A stretch of DNA of 64,000 bases from Bacteroidales bacterium UBA4360 (lineage in GTDB: Bacteria > Bacteroidota > Bacteroidia > Bacteroidales > UBA932): assembly GCA_002393945.1 (NCBI GenBank), contig DGSO01000019.1:66879-130878 (forward strand), written 5' to 3'. The position numbers and the translations under genes were made by a program. Positions 24,462-33,840 of the stretch are shown here, piece after piece. Every line of letters starts with the position of its first letter. Position 1 is the first letter of the stretch. A model generated the notes under the pieces. That model saw nothing but the letters and a program-made list of their open reading frames with translations, made no database searches and was not told the DNA's origin.

Positions 24462-26072
24462 ATGAGAAAATCGGCATATATATTTGCAGCCCTGCTGGCA
24501 CTGACCGTTTCTGCAGGGGCATCGGCACAGTCCAAATCCTTCAACATGGGCAAGTGGATAGAGGTCCACAACGCCATCCTCAAGGAACTGAACCGTTCCT
24601 ACGTGGATTCGCTGGAGGTGGGACGCATTCAGAGAAAGGCGGTGGATGCCATGCTGGAAAGCCTGGATCCTTACACGGTTTATGTTCCGGAAGAGGAACA
24701 GGAAGACTTCCAGATGATGCTCACCAGCACGTATGGAGGCATCGGCGCAATCATTTACAAGCCTGATGTGAACGGAAATGTCATCATCAACGAGCCGTAT
24801 GCGAACTCCCCTGCCGCAAAGGCAGGCCTTCGCTGCGGGGACGAGATTGAATCCATCGACGGGGAAAGCACCCACGGGCTCACGAGTTCCGAATCCTCCG
24901 AAAAAATGAGGGGAAAGCCTGGGACAAGCGTTACATTCCGCGTCAGGAAACTCAGAACCGGGGAGCTCACGGACGTGAAAGTGGTCCGCGAACGCATCAT
25001 ACTCCCTTCCGTGGAATACTCCGGAATGCTTGATAACGGTGACGGATATATCATGCTCACCAAGTTCACAGAAGGTGTCTGGAGAGATGTCAAGAGCTCA
25101 TTCCAGAAGCTTAAGAGCCAGGGCATGAAACGCCTTGTACTGGACCTTCGCGGCAATGGCGGCGGGCTTCTTTCCGAGGCCGTGAACATCGTGTCGCTCT
25201 TCGTTCCGCGCGGGACGGTGGTGGTATCGGCAAAGGGAAGGACTCCCAGCAGCAATGCCACATACCGCACTACAGGAGAGCCCCTGGACACCGATATACC
25301 TATTGTGGTACTGGTGGATTCCGGAAGCGCGTCGGCATCGGAAATCGTCTCCGGAGCCCTGCAGGACTATGACAGGGCAACTATCATCGGCACGCGCACT
25401 TACGGGAAGGGCCTTGTGCAGAGCATCCGCGCCCTGCCTTACGACGGGCAGCTCAAGGTAACCACCGCAAAGTATTATACCCCTTCCGGAAGGTGCGTGC
25501 AGGCCATCGACTACTCCCACCGCAACGAGGACGGCAGCGTGGGGCACATTCCCGATTCCCTTACACATACTTTCACCACCACCCACGGACGCACGGTGAG
25601 GGACGGCGGCGGAATCACCCCCGACTTTGAAGTAAAGCCCCACCGCTATTCAAGGCTCACCTACTCCCTGGTTCTTGGAGGTATCGTCGAACAGTACGCC
25701 CTCAAGTATGTACGCGAACACGAAAGCGTCGACGAAGACTTCCACTTCACCGACTACGATGACTTCGTGGCCTTCGCGGCAGACAAGGAATTCGACTACC
25801 GTTCATCGGCAAGGGCTATCTTCGACCAGATGAAGGAAACGCTCAAGGAGGACGGCCTTGCAGATGCGATGGCTCCGCAGCTGGAAGCCCTGGAGAAATC
25901 CCTGGACATGGACAAAACCACCTTCCTGCGCCTGAAAAAGGACGAAATCATCCCCTTCATCGAAGAGGACATAGTGGTGCGTTATTACTTCCAGGAAGCC
26001 GGCATACGCATTCGCCTGCGCTATGACCAGCAGCTTCACGAAGCCCTCAAACAACCTGCAATTACATGGTAA
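24462..26072 (+). CDS. S41 family C-terminal processing serine protease
   Basis: A 536-residue exported protease of the CtpA/Prc family. A signal peptide (ending near GASAQ) precedes the N-terminal helical region, then a PDZ domain at about residues 90-165 (VIINEPYANSPAAKAGLRCG) and the catalytic domain. The catalytic Ser is about residue 289 in VDSGSASASEI and the Lys about 316 in RTYGKGLVQ. It cuts periplasmic proteins near their C-termini. I use ATG at 24462; an in-frame TTG at 24456 would add two residues. The rmuC gene starts one base after its stop. Confidence 0.92.
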   Translation: MRKSAYIFAALLALTVSAGASAQSKSFNMGKWIEVHNAILKELNRSYVDSLEVGRIQRKAVDAMLESLDPYTVYVPEEEQEDFQMMLTSTYGGIGAIIYKPDVNGNVIINEPYANSPAAKAGLRCGDEIESIDGESTHGLTSSESSEKMRGKPGTSVTFRVRKLRTGELTDVKVVRERIILPSVEYSGMLDNGDGYIMLTKFTEGVWRDVKSSFQKLKSQGMKRLVLDLRGNGGGLLSEAVNIVSLFVPRGTVVVSAKGRTPSSNATYRTTGEPLDTDIPIVVLVDSGSASASEIVSGALQDYDRATIIGTRTYGKGLVQSIRALPYDGQLKVTTAKYYTPSGRCVQAIDYSHRNEDGSVGHIPDSLTHTFTTTHGRTVRDGGGITPDFEVKPHRYSRLTYSLVLGGIVEQYALKYVREHESVDEDFHFTDYDDFVAFAADKEFDYRSSARAIFDQMKETLKEDGLADAMAPQLEALEKSLDMDKTTFLRLKKDEIIPFIEEDIVVRYYFQEAGIRIRLRYDQQLHEALKQPAITW

Positions 26073-26073
26073 T

Positions 26074-27342
26074 ATGAATACTGCGCTCATAGTTGGCATA
26101 GCCGCAGCCGCGGTGATCATAATACTGGTGGTGATATGGATAGTCTCTGCCGGGAAGCTTCGCATGCAGATAGTGCGCAAAGAGGCGGAGGCCGCTACGG
26201 CACAGGCGCTCCTTGAAAGCGAAAGGAAGCAGCACGAAAAAGCCCTCGAAGACCTTCAGGAGAGTCAGGAAAAGGCCATCGAAGCCGCCAAGACGGCACT
26301 CGCCCTCGAGAACGAGAAGATTCTGAAAGCCCGCGAGGAGAGCCTCAAGAAAGAGGCTGCAGAAACCATGAAGACCATCACCGGAGGCCTCGACAAGGAT
26401 ATCCGGGACATGAAGGAAGCCTTTGACGCGCAGAAGAAAACCCACGCCGAGGAGAGCTCCGCCATCAAGACACAGTTTGCCGAAACGGTCCGGCACCTGC
26501 GTGAGCAGACGGATTCCATCGGCACCAAGGCCGAAAACCTTGCCAGCGCCCTCAAGGGCAAGAACAAGATGCAGGGAATCTTCGGGGAAACCATCCTGGA
26601 GAACATCCTCAAGGGAGAAGGCCTGCGCCCGGGTCACGACTACGACTCGGAATTCTGGCTCCGGGACAGGAAGGGCAACATCATCGTGAGCGAAGAGACC
26701 GGCCGGCGCATGCGCCCCGACTTCGCCCTCCATTTCCCCGACGACACGGACATCCTCATCGACTCCAAAGTCTCCCTGAGCGCTCTGTCCGACTACTTCG
26801 ACGCCACAGATGACGAAGCCCGTGCCGATGCCTCCCGCCGCAACCTGGAATCTGTGCGGAATCACGTCAAGGAACTCACAAGCAAGGAGTACCAGAAATA
26901 CGTACAGGGCAGGAATACGCTGGATTACGTCATAATGTTCATCCCCAACTATGGGGCATACCAGCTGGCAAAGCAGGAAGACAAGGAAATCTTCGCCTGG
27001 GCTTTTGACCAGAATGTCCTCATCACCACGGAGGAAACGCTGATTCCTTTCCTGCGCCTGATCCGCACCGCCTGGGTGCAGAAAGAGCAGATGGAAAACA
27101 TCTCGGAGATAGTCACCGCGGCCCAGAACATGGTTGAACGTGTTGCCCTCTACTGCGAAAAGAACGCAGAGGTGGAGCACACGCTCGAAGTTGCCGTGAA
27201 GAAATTCAAGGAAAACTCGGCACGCCTCAACGACAGCCCACAGAGCATAGTAGGCGCCGCATGGAAGGCTGTGAACCACGGCATCAAATCCCCCTCCCGT
27301 ATACTTCCGCCGCTCGCGCCGGGGAATACGCCCGAGGAGTAA
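26074..27342 (+). CDS. rmuC: DNA recombination protein RmuC
   Basis: A 422-residue RmuC family protein. One N-terminal membrane anchor (residues 4-26, ALIVGIAAAAVIIILVVIWI) is followed by a long charged coiled coil to about residue 165. The RmuC nuclease-like domain then shows KMQGIFGETILENIL, MRPDFALHFPDDTDILIDSK and VIMFIPNYGAY. RmuC limits inversions at short inverted repeats. The start ATG at 26074 lies one base after the protease stop; a longer frame from 26023 merely overlaps the protease. The next gene begins 12 bases after its stop. Confidence 0.93.
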   Translation: MNTALIVGIAAAAVIIILVVIWIVSAGKLRMQIVRKEAEAATAQALLESERKQHEKALEDLQESQEKAIEAAKTALALENEKILKAREESLKKEAAETMKTITGGLDKDIRDMKEAFDAQKKTHAEESSAIKTQFAETVRHLREQTDSIGTKAENLASALKGKNKMQGIFGETILENILKGEGLRPGHDYDSEFWLRDRKGNIIVSEETGRRMRPDFALHFPDDTDILIDSKVSLSALSDYFDATDDEARADASRRNLESVRNHVKELTSKEYQKYVQGRNTLDYVIMFIPNYGAYQLAKQEDKEIFAWAFDQNVLITTEETLIPFLRLIRTAWVQKEQMENISEIVTAAQNMVERVALYCEKNAEVEHTLEVAVKKFKENSARLNDSPQSIVGAAWKAVNHGIKSPSRILPPLAPGNTPEE

Positions 27343-27354
27343 TATCAACAGATT

Positions 27355-29025
27355 ATGCAAGTAGAAATACATATCGTAAATGACGGCAGCAAACTCATGG
27401 TGGAAAAGGGCACAGCCCTGTCTGCGTTTGCTCCCAAAACAGTGAAGGATGCCAAGTCCGGCAGGGAATTCGATGTCCTGGCAGCCATAGTGGACCACGA
27501 ACTCCGTTCCCTTGACTTTACCGTGTTCTATCCCCATCAGGTGGAATTCATCGGCCTTAATCAAACTGAAGGGCGCAGGGTCTATATCCGTTCCCTGAGC
27601 TTTATGGCACAGGCTGCGGCCCGCGAACTGTATCCGGACCGCGTTTTCAAGATAAACCATTCCCTGCCAAGCGGTTACTACTGCAAATTCAGGGGCGAGC
27701 GCATCACCGATGAACAGATTTTCGCCATCCGTGACAGGATGCGCGAGATGGTTTCGGAGGACCTTCCTTTCACAAGAAGGGAAATGCTTTCCACAGAGGC
27801 CGAAAAGCTTTTCATAGCACAGAACCAGAAGCTCAAGGCTGGCCTTATCCACTCCCTGGGCAAGTACTTCACTACCGTCTACGGACTTGACGGGGTGACG
27901 GACAATTTCTACGGTCCGCTGGCACCTTCCACGGGATATATAAAGGTGTTCGACCTGATGCCCTTCCATCACGGATTCTGCCTCCAGTACCCTCAGGAAG
28001 GTGATGAAAGCCATACAATTCCCCGCCAGAAGCAGCTTAAGCTTACCAATACCCTGAAAGACTACGGATACTGGTGCAAGACTACAGGTATAGTGAGCGT
28101 TGGAGCGCTCAATGAGTGCCTTATGAATGGCAAGGCCGTGGAGCTCATCAATCTCTGCGAAGCCCGCCAGGAGCGCAGCTATGCCGCCCTTGCAGACAGG
28201 ATTTATGCAGAGAAGGAGCGCCTCAAGATAGTTTTCCTTGCAGGCCCTTCTTCAAGCGGAAAGACCTCTTCTTCGCTAAGGGTTGCGCAGCAGTGCAAGG
28301 TCCTGGGCCTGAATCCTAAGGTAATCGAGCTGGACAATTATTTCGTTTCCAGGGAATGCACTCCAAAGGACGAAGACGGCAATTACGACTTCGAGGCTCT
28401 CGAGGCAATGGATCTGGAGCTTTTGGGAAAGCACCTCAATACCCTTCTGGACGGCGGTGAGGTGGAGATTCCACGTTACGACTTCAAGCTTGGCGAACCC
28501 TTCTTCGAAGGCAATATGATGCATCTTGAAGAGAACGACATCCTTGTGATGGAAGGCATCCACGCACTGGATCCCGCAATGGTTCCGTCTGTAGACCAGT
28601 CCAGAATATTCAGGATTTATGCATCGGCCCTCACTTCCTTGAAGCTGGACGAGAACTGCTGCATCTCCACGACGGACAACCGCCTCCTCAGGCGCATGGT
28701 CAGGGACAACCGCGTCAGGGGCATATCCCCCGAAGAGACCATCCTCCGCTGGCCCTCCGTCCGCCGCGGCGAGGGCAAGTATATCTTCCCATTCCAGGAG
28801 AATGCCGATGCCCAGTTCAACAGCGCACTGCTGTACGAGCTGCCTCTGCTCAGATACTATGCAGAACCCCTTCTGAGGCGCATCCAGCCATCTTCGCCCG
28901 CATATCCGGAGGCTGTGCGTCTTCTCAAATTCCTTGGATATATCGTCGCTCTTCAGCCCAATGAGATAGCGGCAATACCGCCCACATCAATACTTCGCGA
29001 ATTCATCGGAGGACAGACACTATGA
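27355..29025 (+). CDS. Nucleoside (uridine-type) kinase with TGS/ThrRS-like N-terminus
   Basis: A 556-residue two-part protein. The first 230 residues resemble the TGS and second additional domain of threonyl-tRNA synthetase (MAQAAARELYPD, FYGPLAPSTGYIKVFDLMP). The C-terminal part is a P-loop kinase: LAGPSSSGKTSSS at about 295-307, LDNYFVSRECTPKDEDGNYD, then MEGIHALDP. This fusion is common in Bacteroidota and Firmicutes and is annotated as a nucleoside kinase, phosphorylating uridine or related nucleosides. It overlaps the following GH97 gene by four bases, which may be coincidental. Confidence 0.88.
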   Translation: MQVEIHIVNDGSKLMVEKGTALSAFAPKTVKDAKSGREFDVLAAIVDHELRSLDFTVFYPHQVEFIGLNQTEGRRVYIRSLSFMAQAAARELYPDRVFKINHSLPSGYYCKFRGERITDEQIFAIRDRMREMVSEDLPFTRREMLSTEAEKLFIAQNQKLKAGLIHSLGKYFTTVYGLDGVTDNFYGPLAPSTGYIKVFDLMPFHHGFCLQYPQEGDESHTIPRQKQLKLTNTLKDYGYWCKTTGIVSVGALNECLMNGKAVELINLCEARQERSYAALADRIYAEKERLKIVFLAGPSSSGKTSSSLRVAQQCKVLGLNPKVIELDNYFVSRECTPKDEDGNYDFEALEAMDLELLGKHLNTLLDGGEVEIPRYDFKLGEPFFEGNMMHLEENDILVMEGIHALDPAMVPSVDQSRIFRIYASALTSLKLDENCCISTTDNRLLRRMVRDNRVRGISPEETILRWPSVRRGEGKYIFPFQENADAQFNSALLYELPLLRYYAEPLLRRIQPSSPAYPEAVRLLKFLGYIVALQPNEIAAIPPTSILREFIGGQTL

Positions 29026-31271
29026 AACGACTCGCAATAACCATTATCGGCATTATAGCCCTTGCCGCATGCGGCAACAAAACCACGTCATTCAAGGCTA
29101 CCGACACTCTTTCCAGCCCGGACGGCAAGCTTACCCTCGAGGCCGGCCTCACCGCCGACGGCATCCCCGTCTATGCGCTTTCCCGCGAAGGGAAAGCCGT
29201 AGTCCTTCCCTCAAAACTCGGATACAGGCTCACCGACGGGAAAGACCTACAGAAGGGATTCTCCAAGGCCGATGCCACCTATGATACCTTCGACGAGACC
29301 TGGGAACCGGTGTGGGGAGAAGAGGCCGAAATACGCAACAACTATAACGAACTGCTCCTGTCTCTCAAGCGTGAGGACGGCACAGCGATGAACCTGCGTT
29401 TCCGCCTCTACAACGACGGCCTGGGCTTTCGCTACGAGTTCCCCATGGAGAATACACTCACGTACTTCAACGTGGCCGATGAACTGACGGAGTTCGCCAT
29501 GGCCGGAGACCACACCGCCTGGTGGATAAGCGGGGACTACGACACCCAGGAATACAACTACACGGAATCAAAACTAAGTGAAATAAGGGGCATTTCCGAA
29601 AAGATGCGCCTCTCCAACGCATCCCAGGAGAGTTTCTCTGCAACCGGCGTCCAGACCGCCCTTCAGATGAAAACCGCCGACGGCCTCTACATCAACATCC
29701 ACGAAGCCGAGGTCCTGAACTACCCCACTGCCAACCTTGACCTGGACGACAAGAAGATGGTTTTCACAACCTGGCTCACCCCTGATGCAGAAGGCGTCAA
29801 GGGACGCCTGCAGGCTCCATGCAAGAGCCCCTGGAGGACTGTCCAGGTATGCGAAAAGGCCACCGACGTGCTGGCATCCCGCCTTATTCTCAACCTGAAC
29901 GAACCCTGTGCGCTTGAGGATGTCTCCTGGATTCATCCCGTAAAGTACATGGGCGTATGGTGGGAAATGATTACAGGAAAAACCCAGTGGAGCTATACCT
30001 GGGATGTCCCTTCAGTGCAGCTTGGAGTTACCGATTTCAAGACCGTCAAGCCGCATGGCCAGCATGGGGCCAACAACGAGAATGTGCGCCGGTACATTGA
30101 TTTCGCCGCCGAAAACGGCTTTGACGCCCTCCTCATCGAAGGCTGGAATGAAGGATGGGAAGACTGGTTCGGCCACCAGAAGGACTATGTCTTTGACTTT
30201 GTAACTCCTTATCCGGACTTCGACCTCCCCGCCCTTAATGCATACGCCCATTCCAAGGGTATCCGCCTTGTGATGCACCATGAGAGCTCTTCATCAACAG
30301 TGAACTACGAGCGCCACATGGAGGAGGCATACAATCTCATGAACAAATATGGCTACAATGCCGTCAAGAGCGGTTACGTGGGCGACATCATCCCTTACGG
30401 AGAACACCACTACAGCCAGGCCCTCATCAACCATTATCACTACGCCATAGTAGAGGCTGCCAAACACCATATCATGGTCAATGCCCATGAAGCCGTGCGT
30501 CCTACCGGCCTGTGCCGAACCTGGCCCAACATGATAGGCAACGAGAGCGCCATGGGCGGTGAATACCGCGGCAACATAGCCCCCGGCCACACCACAATCC
30601 TGCCTTTCACACGTCTTCAGGGTGGTCCCATGGATTATACTCCCGGCATCTTCGAGCAGGATATGTCAGTGACGGCGCCCGGTCAGAGCGGTAAAATGCT
30701 TCACACCATCGGCAACCATCTGGGCCTGTATGTCACCTTCTACAGCCCGCTGCAGATGGCCGCAGACCTGCCTGAGAACTACGCCCGTTTCATGGACGCC
30801 TTCCAGTTCATCAAGGACGTCGCCGTAGACTGGGACAAGACCATCTATCTCGAGGCCGAACCCGGAGCGTACATCGTAACCGCCCGCCATCCCAAACTGT
30901 CCACCCTTAACGCGGCTGCAGAAAGCACCTCCAAACTTGCCGATGCAAAGAAAGACATCGTTACGAGCGCCGCCCGCTTCGTTTATGCCCTGCCGGAGAA
31001 CGCCACCGCCAAGGATCTGAAGAACCCCCGCGACGTCTGGTATGTAGGCGGCATCACGGATGAAAACGCCCGCGAAGTGAGCTTCGCCCTGGATTTCCTG
31101 GAGCCAGGCAAAGTCTATGAGGCAACCCTTTATGCCGATGCCCCCGACGCCGACTTCGAAACCAACCCCCAGGCCTATACAATCACCCGCTCAGAGGTCA
31201 CATCTGCCGACACCATGAAAGTAAGGATGGCACGCAGCGGCGGCTTCGGGCTCTCACTCAGATCCAAATAA
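29022..31271 (+). CDS. GH97 SusB-type alpha-glucosidase lipoprotein
   Basis: A 749-residue GH97 glycoside hydrolase with a lipoprotein signal (MKRLAITIIGIIALAAC). The N-terminal beta-sandwich runs to about residue 305, the TIM barrel to about 640, then a C-terminal beta domain. The barrel shows LIEGWNEGWEDWFG, MHHESSSSTVNYERHM, VKSGYVGDIIPYGEHHY, NAHEAVRPTG with Glu490, and GNESAMGGEY with Glu508. These match the inverting, calcium-dependent SusB branch (catalytic Glu pair) rather than the retaining alpha-galactosidase branch of GH97. It would release glucose from alpha-glucans in the periplasm. An esterase gene follows one base after its stop. Confidence 0.92.
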   Translation: MKRLAITIIGIIALAACGNKTTSFKATDTLSSPDGKLTLEAGLTADGIPVYALSREGKAVVLPSKLGYRLTDGKDLQKGFSKADATYDTFDETWEPVWGEEAEIRNNYNELLLSLKREDGTAMNLRFRLYNDGLGFRYEFPMENTLTYFNVADELTEFAMAGDHTAWWISGDYDTQEYNYTESKLSEIRGISEKMRLSNASQESFSATGVQTALQMKTADGLYINIHEAEVLNYPTANLDLDDKKMVFTTWLTPDAEGVKGRLQAPCKSPWRTVQVCEKATDVLASRLILNLNEPCALEDVSWIHPVKYMGVWWEMITGKTQWSYTWDVPSVQLGVTDFKTVKPHGQHGANNENVRRYIDFAAENGFDALLIEGWNEGWEDWFGHQKDYVFDFVTPYPDFDLPALNAYAHSKGIRLVMHHESSSSTVNYERHMEEAYNLMNKYGYNAVKSGYVGDIIPYGEHHYSQALINHYHYAIVEAAKHHIMVNAHEAVRPTGLCRTWPNMIGNESAMGGEYRGNIAPGHTTILPFTRLQGGPMDYTPGIFEQDMSVTAPGQSGKMLHTIGNHLGLYVTFYSPLQMAADLPENYARFMDAFQFIKDVAVDWDKTIYLEAEPGAYIVTARHPKLSTLNAAAESTSKLADAKKDIVTSAARFVYALPENATAKDLKNPRDVWYVGGITDENAREVSFALDFLEPGKVYEATLYADAPDADFETNPQAYTITRSEVTSADTMKVRMARSGGFGLSLRSK

Positions 31272-31272
31272 T

Positions 31273-32424
31273 ATGAAACGAATCGCACTTGCAATGGCAG
31301 GAATCATGGCCGCAGCCGGACTGCATGCCCAGCAGAACGTTGGCTTCAGGGCAGGGAACGTAACCTCTCCCGTTATCAACGCAGACAACACCGTAACCTT
31401 CAACGTACACGCGCCGAAGGCCCATAAGGTCGTAGTCCTTGGAGACTGGGTGAACGGCATCCTCCCCCTCAAGGAGGGAGAAGGCGGCATCTGGTCTGGC
31501 ACTACGTCAGTGCTGCCTTCAGAACTGTACACCTATAGGGTTAACATCGACGGAATAACCGGCCTTGACCCTGCAAACCCCTTCACGAAGAGGGACGTTG
31601 GCACTACCTTCAGTTATTTCTACGTAAACGGAGGTTATGCCGATTATTACCAGGTCCACGACGTTCCCCACGGCACTGTTACCCAGACCTGGTACCATTC
31701 TGACGCCACCGGATCGGACAGAAGGCTGTCTGTCTATCTTCCCCCTTCCTATGACGGAAAGAAGAAGTTCCCCGTGCTTTACCTGCTTCACGGCAGTGGC
31801 GGAGATGAAACCGCCTGGATTGAACTTGGCAACGTTCCCCGTATCATGGACAACCTCATCGCAAAAGGCGAGGCCGTGCCCATGATAGTAGTAATGCCTA
31901 ACGGAAATATCGGCGCAACAGCCGCCCCCGGAGAGACGTCTGACAACCTGGCTTTCCGCCCGGTAATGTCAAACCTGATACCGTCCAACTACAAGAACGG
32001 CACATACGAGGCCTCATTCCAGGAAATCATCTCCTTCACGGAAAAGAATTTCGCAGCTGCCAGAGGCAAGAAGAACCGCGCTGTCGCCGGCCTTTCCATG
32101 GGCGGCTTCCACAGCTTGTACATAGCAATCAACCATCCCGCCAGTTTCGACTATGTCGGCCTCTTTTCTGCCGGCCTGGTGCCACAGCTTACTTCCGACA
32201 GTCCCATGTACAGCAATGTGGACGAAAAACTCAAAGCCATGCATGTAAAGCTCTTCTGGATAGCCATAGGCAAGGACGATTTCCTCTATGACATAAACCA
32301 GGAATTCCGCGTGAAGCTGGACAAGCTTGGCGTCCCTTACGAGTATCACGAATCGGCACGCGGACACCTCTGGTGCAACTGGCGCCAGTATCTTCTCCTT
32401 TTCGCACCGAGACTGTTCAAATAA
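31273..32424 (+). CDS. Esterase (CE1 type) with N-terminal early-set domain
   Basis: A 383-residue secreted esterase. The signal peptide ends at LHAQ (residue 20). An E-set/CBM48-like beta domain follows at about 28-120 (NTVTFNVHAPKAHKVVVLGDW), then an alpha/beta hydrolase domain with YLLHGSGGDETAW, Ser275 in AGLSMGGFHSL, and a C-terminal His in ARGHLWCNW. The layout is that of the IroE/feruloyl-esterase-like enzymes often found in PULs. It starts one base after the GH97 stop and is cotranscribed with it. The acyl group removed is unknown. Confidence 0.9.
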   Translation: MKRIALAMAGIMAAAGLHAQQNVGFRAGNVTSPVINADNTVTFNVHAPKAHKVVVLGDWVNGILPLKEGEGGIWSGTTSVLPSELYTYRVNIDGITGLDPANPFTKRDVGTTFSYFYVNGGYADYYQVHDVPHGTVTQTWYHSDATGSDRRLSVYLPPSYDGKKKFPVLYLLHGSGGDETAWIELGNVPRIMDNLIAKGEAVPMIVVMPNGNIGATAAPGETSDNLAFRPVMSNLIPSNYKNGTYEASFQEIISFTEKNFAAARGKKNRAVAGLSMGGFHSLYIAINHPASFDYVGLFSAGLVPQLTSDSPMYSNVDEKLKAMHVKLFWIAIGKDDFLYDINQEFRVKLDKLGVPYEYHESARGHLWCNWRQYLLLFAPRLFK

Positions 32425-32440
32425 ACCTCAAGTGAGGTTT
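32423..32440. terminator. Short hairpin overlapping two convergent stop codons
   Basis: AAACCTCA (32423-32430) pairs with TGAGGTTT (32433-32440). The stem overlaps the stop of the esterase and the stop of the convergent GH109-type gene, so it may end both transcripts. It is short and lacks a long T tract on either strand. Confidence 0.5.
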
Positions 32441-33839
32441 AGTCCTTCAGGGCGAATTTAATTCCGTCCAGCTTATTCCATTCACCACGGGTGAAGTCCG
32501 GCATCACAACGGGCATCGACCTGTGGTTTATTGATACCTCCGTGAGCTCCACGAGACTGCTCCACTCTGCTGCGTCATACACATCCTGATCCAGCGGAAG
32601 GCCGTTGTGCAGGCAGTAGATAAGGCGGTAGTCCATGATGAAGTCCATGCCGCCGTGGCCGCCCACCTTGCGGGCGAGCTCCTCAATCTCGGTAACGAAG
32701 GGGAACTTGTACTGCTCCATGATGGCGTCTCTTTCGGCGTCGGACATGTATTCTTCTGCATCCAGATTGTCATAGGCTACATCCTTGAGCTGGGAACCGC
32801 CAAGTGCAAGGCCCTCGTTGGGATACTTGTTGGCATATCCCTTGGTTCCCTGCACCTGATACATTCGGCTGTAGGGCTGGGGCGTGACTACGCTATGCTC
32901 CACCAGGATGGTCTTGCCCTTGCGGGTGCGAATGAGCGTGGATGTATTGTCGCCGTTTGCATACTTGGGAACAGCCCCCTTTCCATAGCGCTCATCGGCC
33001 TTGTCCTGCCCGGCGAATGCATCGGTGTCGATGGCTACAAGGTAGTCCATCTTGTCTCCCCTGTGGATGTTCAAGTCCTGGCACACAGGGCCGATTCCAT
33101 GGGTGGGATAAACATCCCCGTGATGGGCCTTGTTATAGGTCATGCGCCAGTCTCCCTGATATCCGTCCCAGTATGGTTCAAGATTGTGGCAGTATGAACC
33201 TTCGACATGCACGACTTCTCCAAAGAGGCCGTGCTGGATCATGTTCAGGCAGGTGAGTTCGAAAAAGTCATAACAGCAGTTTTCAAGCATCATGCAGTGC
33301 CTGCGGGTGCGCTCGGATGTGTTCACGAGATCCCAGCACTCCTTGATGCTGGTTGCGGCCGGGACCTCTATGGCAACATGCTTTCCATGCTCCATCGCAT
33401 ATACCGCAATAGGAGTATGCAGCTGCCAGGGAACGGCAAGATATACAAGATCTATGTCTTCCCTTTCGCAGAGCTGCTTGTAGCCTTCTTCTCCGCTGAA
33501 CTCATACTGTGCGCGGGGTGCGCCGTTGCTTTCAAGTATGCCCTGGGCCCTTTCTACGCGGTCGGGATAAAGGTCGCACAGCGCAACCACGGTTGCGTCC
33601 TCAATGTAAGGGAAACGCCTCACAGCATCACTGCCCCGGTCTCCAAGGCCGACTATGCCCACCCTCACATGCTCAATGGGCTCTGCGGCGAAGCCCAGCA
33701 TTGACTGCTGGTCTGCAGGCCTTGCCGGAGTGTTGTAGACAATCTTGTTGTCTTTGATCCTGTAGCCATAGTCATCGGCATTGGTGCAGGCAAATGCTGC
33801 AAGGATAGCCAACGCGGCCAGCATCAGTACTTTTTTCAT
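32439..33839 (-). CDS. Gfo/Idh/MocA-fold glycosidase, GH109 type
   Basis: A 466-residue exported protein with an NAD-binding Rossmann domain (VRVGIVGLGDRGSDAV, residues 58-73; ALCDLYPDR) and the Gfo/Idh/MocA C-terminal domain (EVPAATSIKECWDLV, then HGGMDFIMDYRLIYCLHNG). The last block and overall length fit GH109, which hydrolyses alpha-N-acetylgalactosaminides by an NAD-dependent elimination mechanism. The signal peptide MKKVLMLAALAILAAFAC may be lipidated. It is the last gene of the five-gene leftward operon led by the PfkB kinase. A GalNAc-releasing role fits the AgaS and KbaZ genes across the divergent promoter. Confidence 0.87.
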   Translation of the reverse strand: MKKVLMLAALAILAAFACTNADDYGYRIKDNKIVYNTPARPADQQSMLGFAAEPIEHVRVGIVGLGDRGSDAVRRFPYIEDATVVALCDLYPDRVERAQGILESNGAPRAQYEFSGEEGYKQLCEREDIDLVYLAVPWQLHTPIAVYAMEHGKHVAIEVPAATSIKECWDLVNTSERTRRHCMMLENCCYDFFELTCLNMIQHGLFGEVVHVEGSYCHNLEPYWDGYQGDWRMTYNKAHHGDVYPTHGIGPVCQDLNIHRGDKMDYLVAIDTDAFAGQDKADERYGKGAVPKYANGDNTSTLIRTRKGKTILVEHSVVTPQPYSRMYQVQGTKGYANKYPNEGLALGGSQLKDVAYDNLDAEEYMSDAERDAIMEQYKFPFVTEIEELARKVGGHGGMDFIMDYRLIYCLHNGLPLDQDVYDAAEWSSLVELTEVSINHRSMPVVMPDFTRGEWNKLDGIKFALKD

Positions 33840-33840
33840 T

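Noticed and set aside
26062..28014. A 650-codon open frame on the minus strand opposite rmuC and the nucleoside kinase
   Set aside because: It is antisense to two strongly conserved genes with clear motifs. Its translation has no recognisable domain and is rich in His/Val/Gly as expected from the complement of this codon use.
29022..31271. GH97 as an alpha-galactosidase supporting the galactosamine-type PUL
   Set aside because: The visible blocks (NAHEAVRPTG, GNESA, HHES) fit the inverting SusB glucosidase branch, not the retaining alpha-galactosidase branch.
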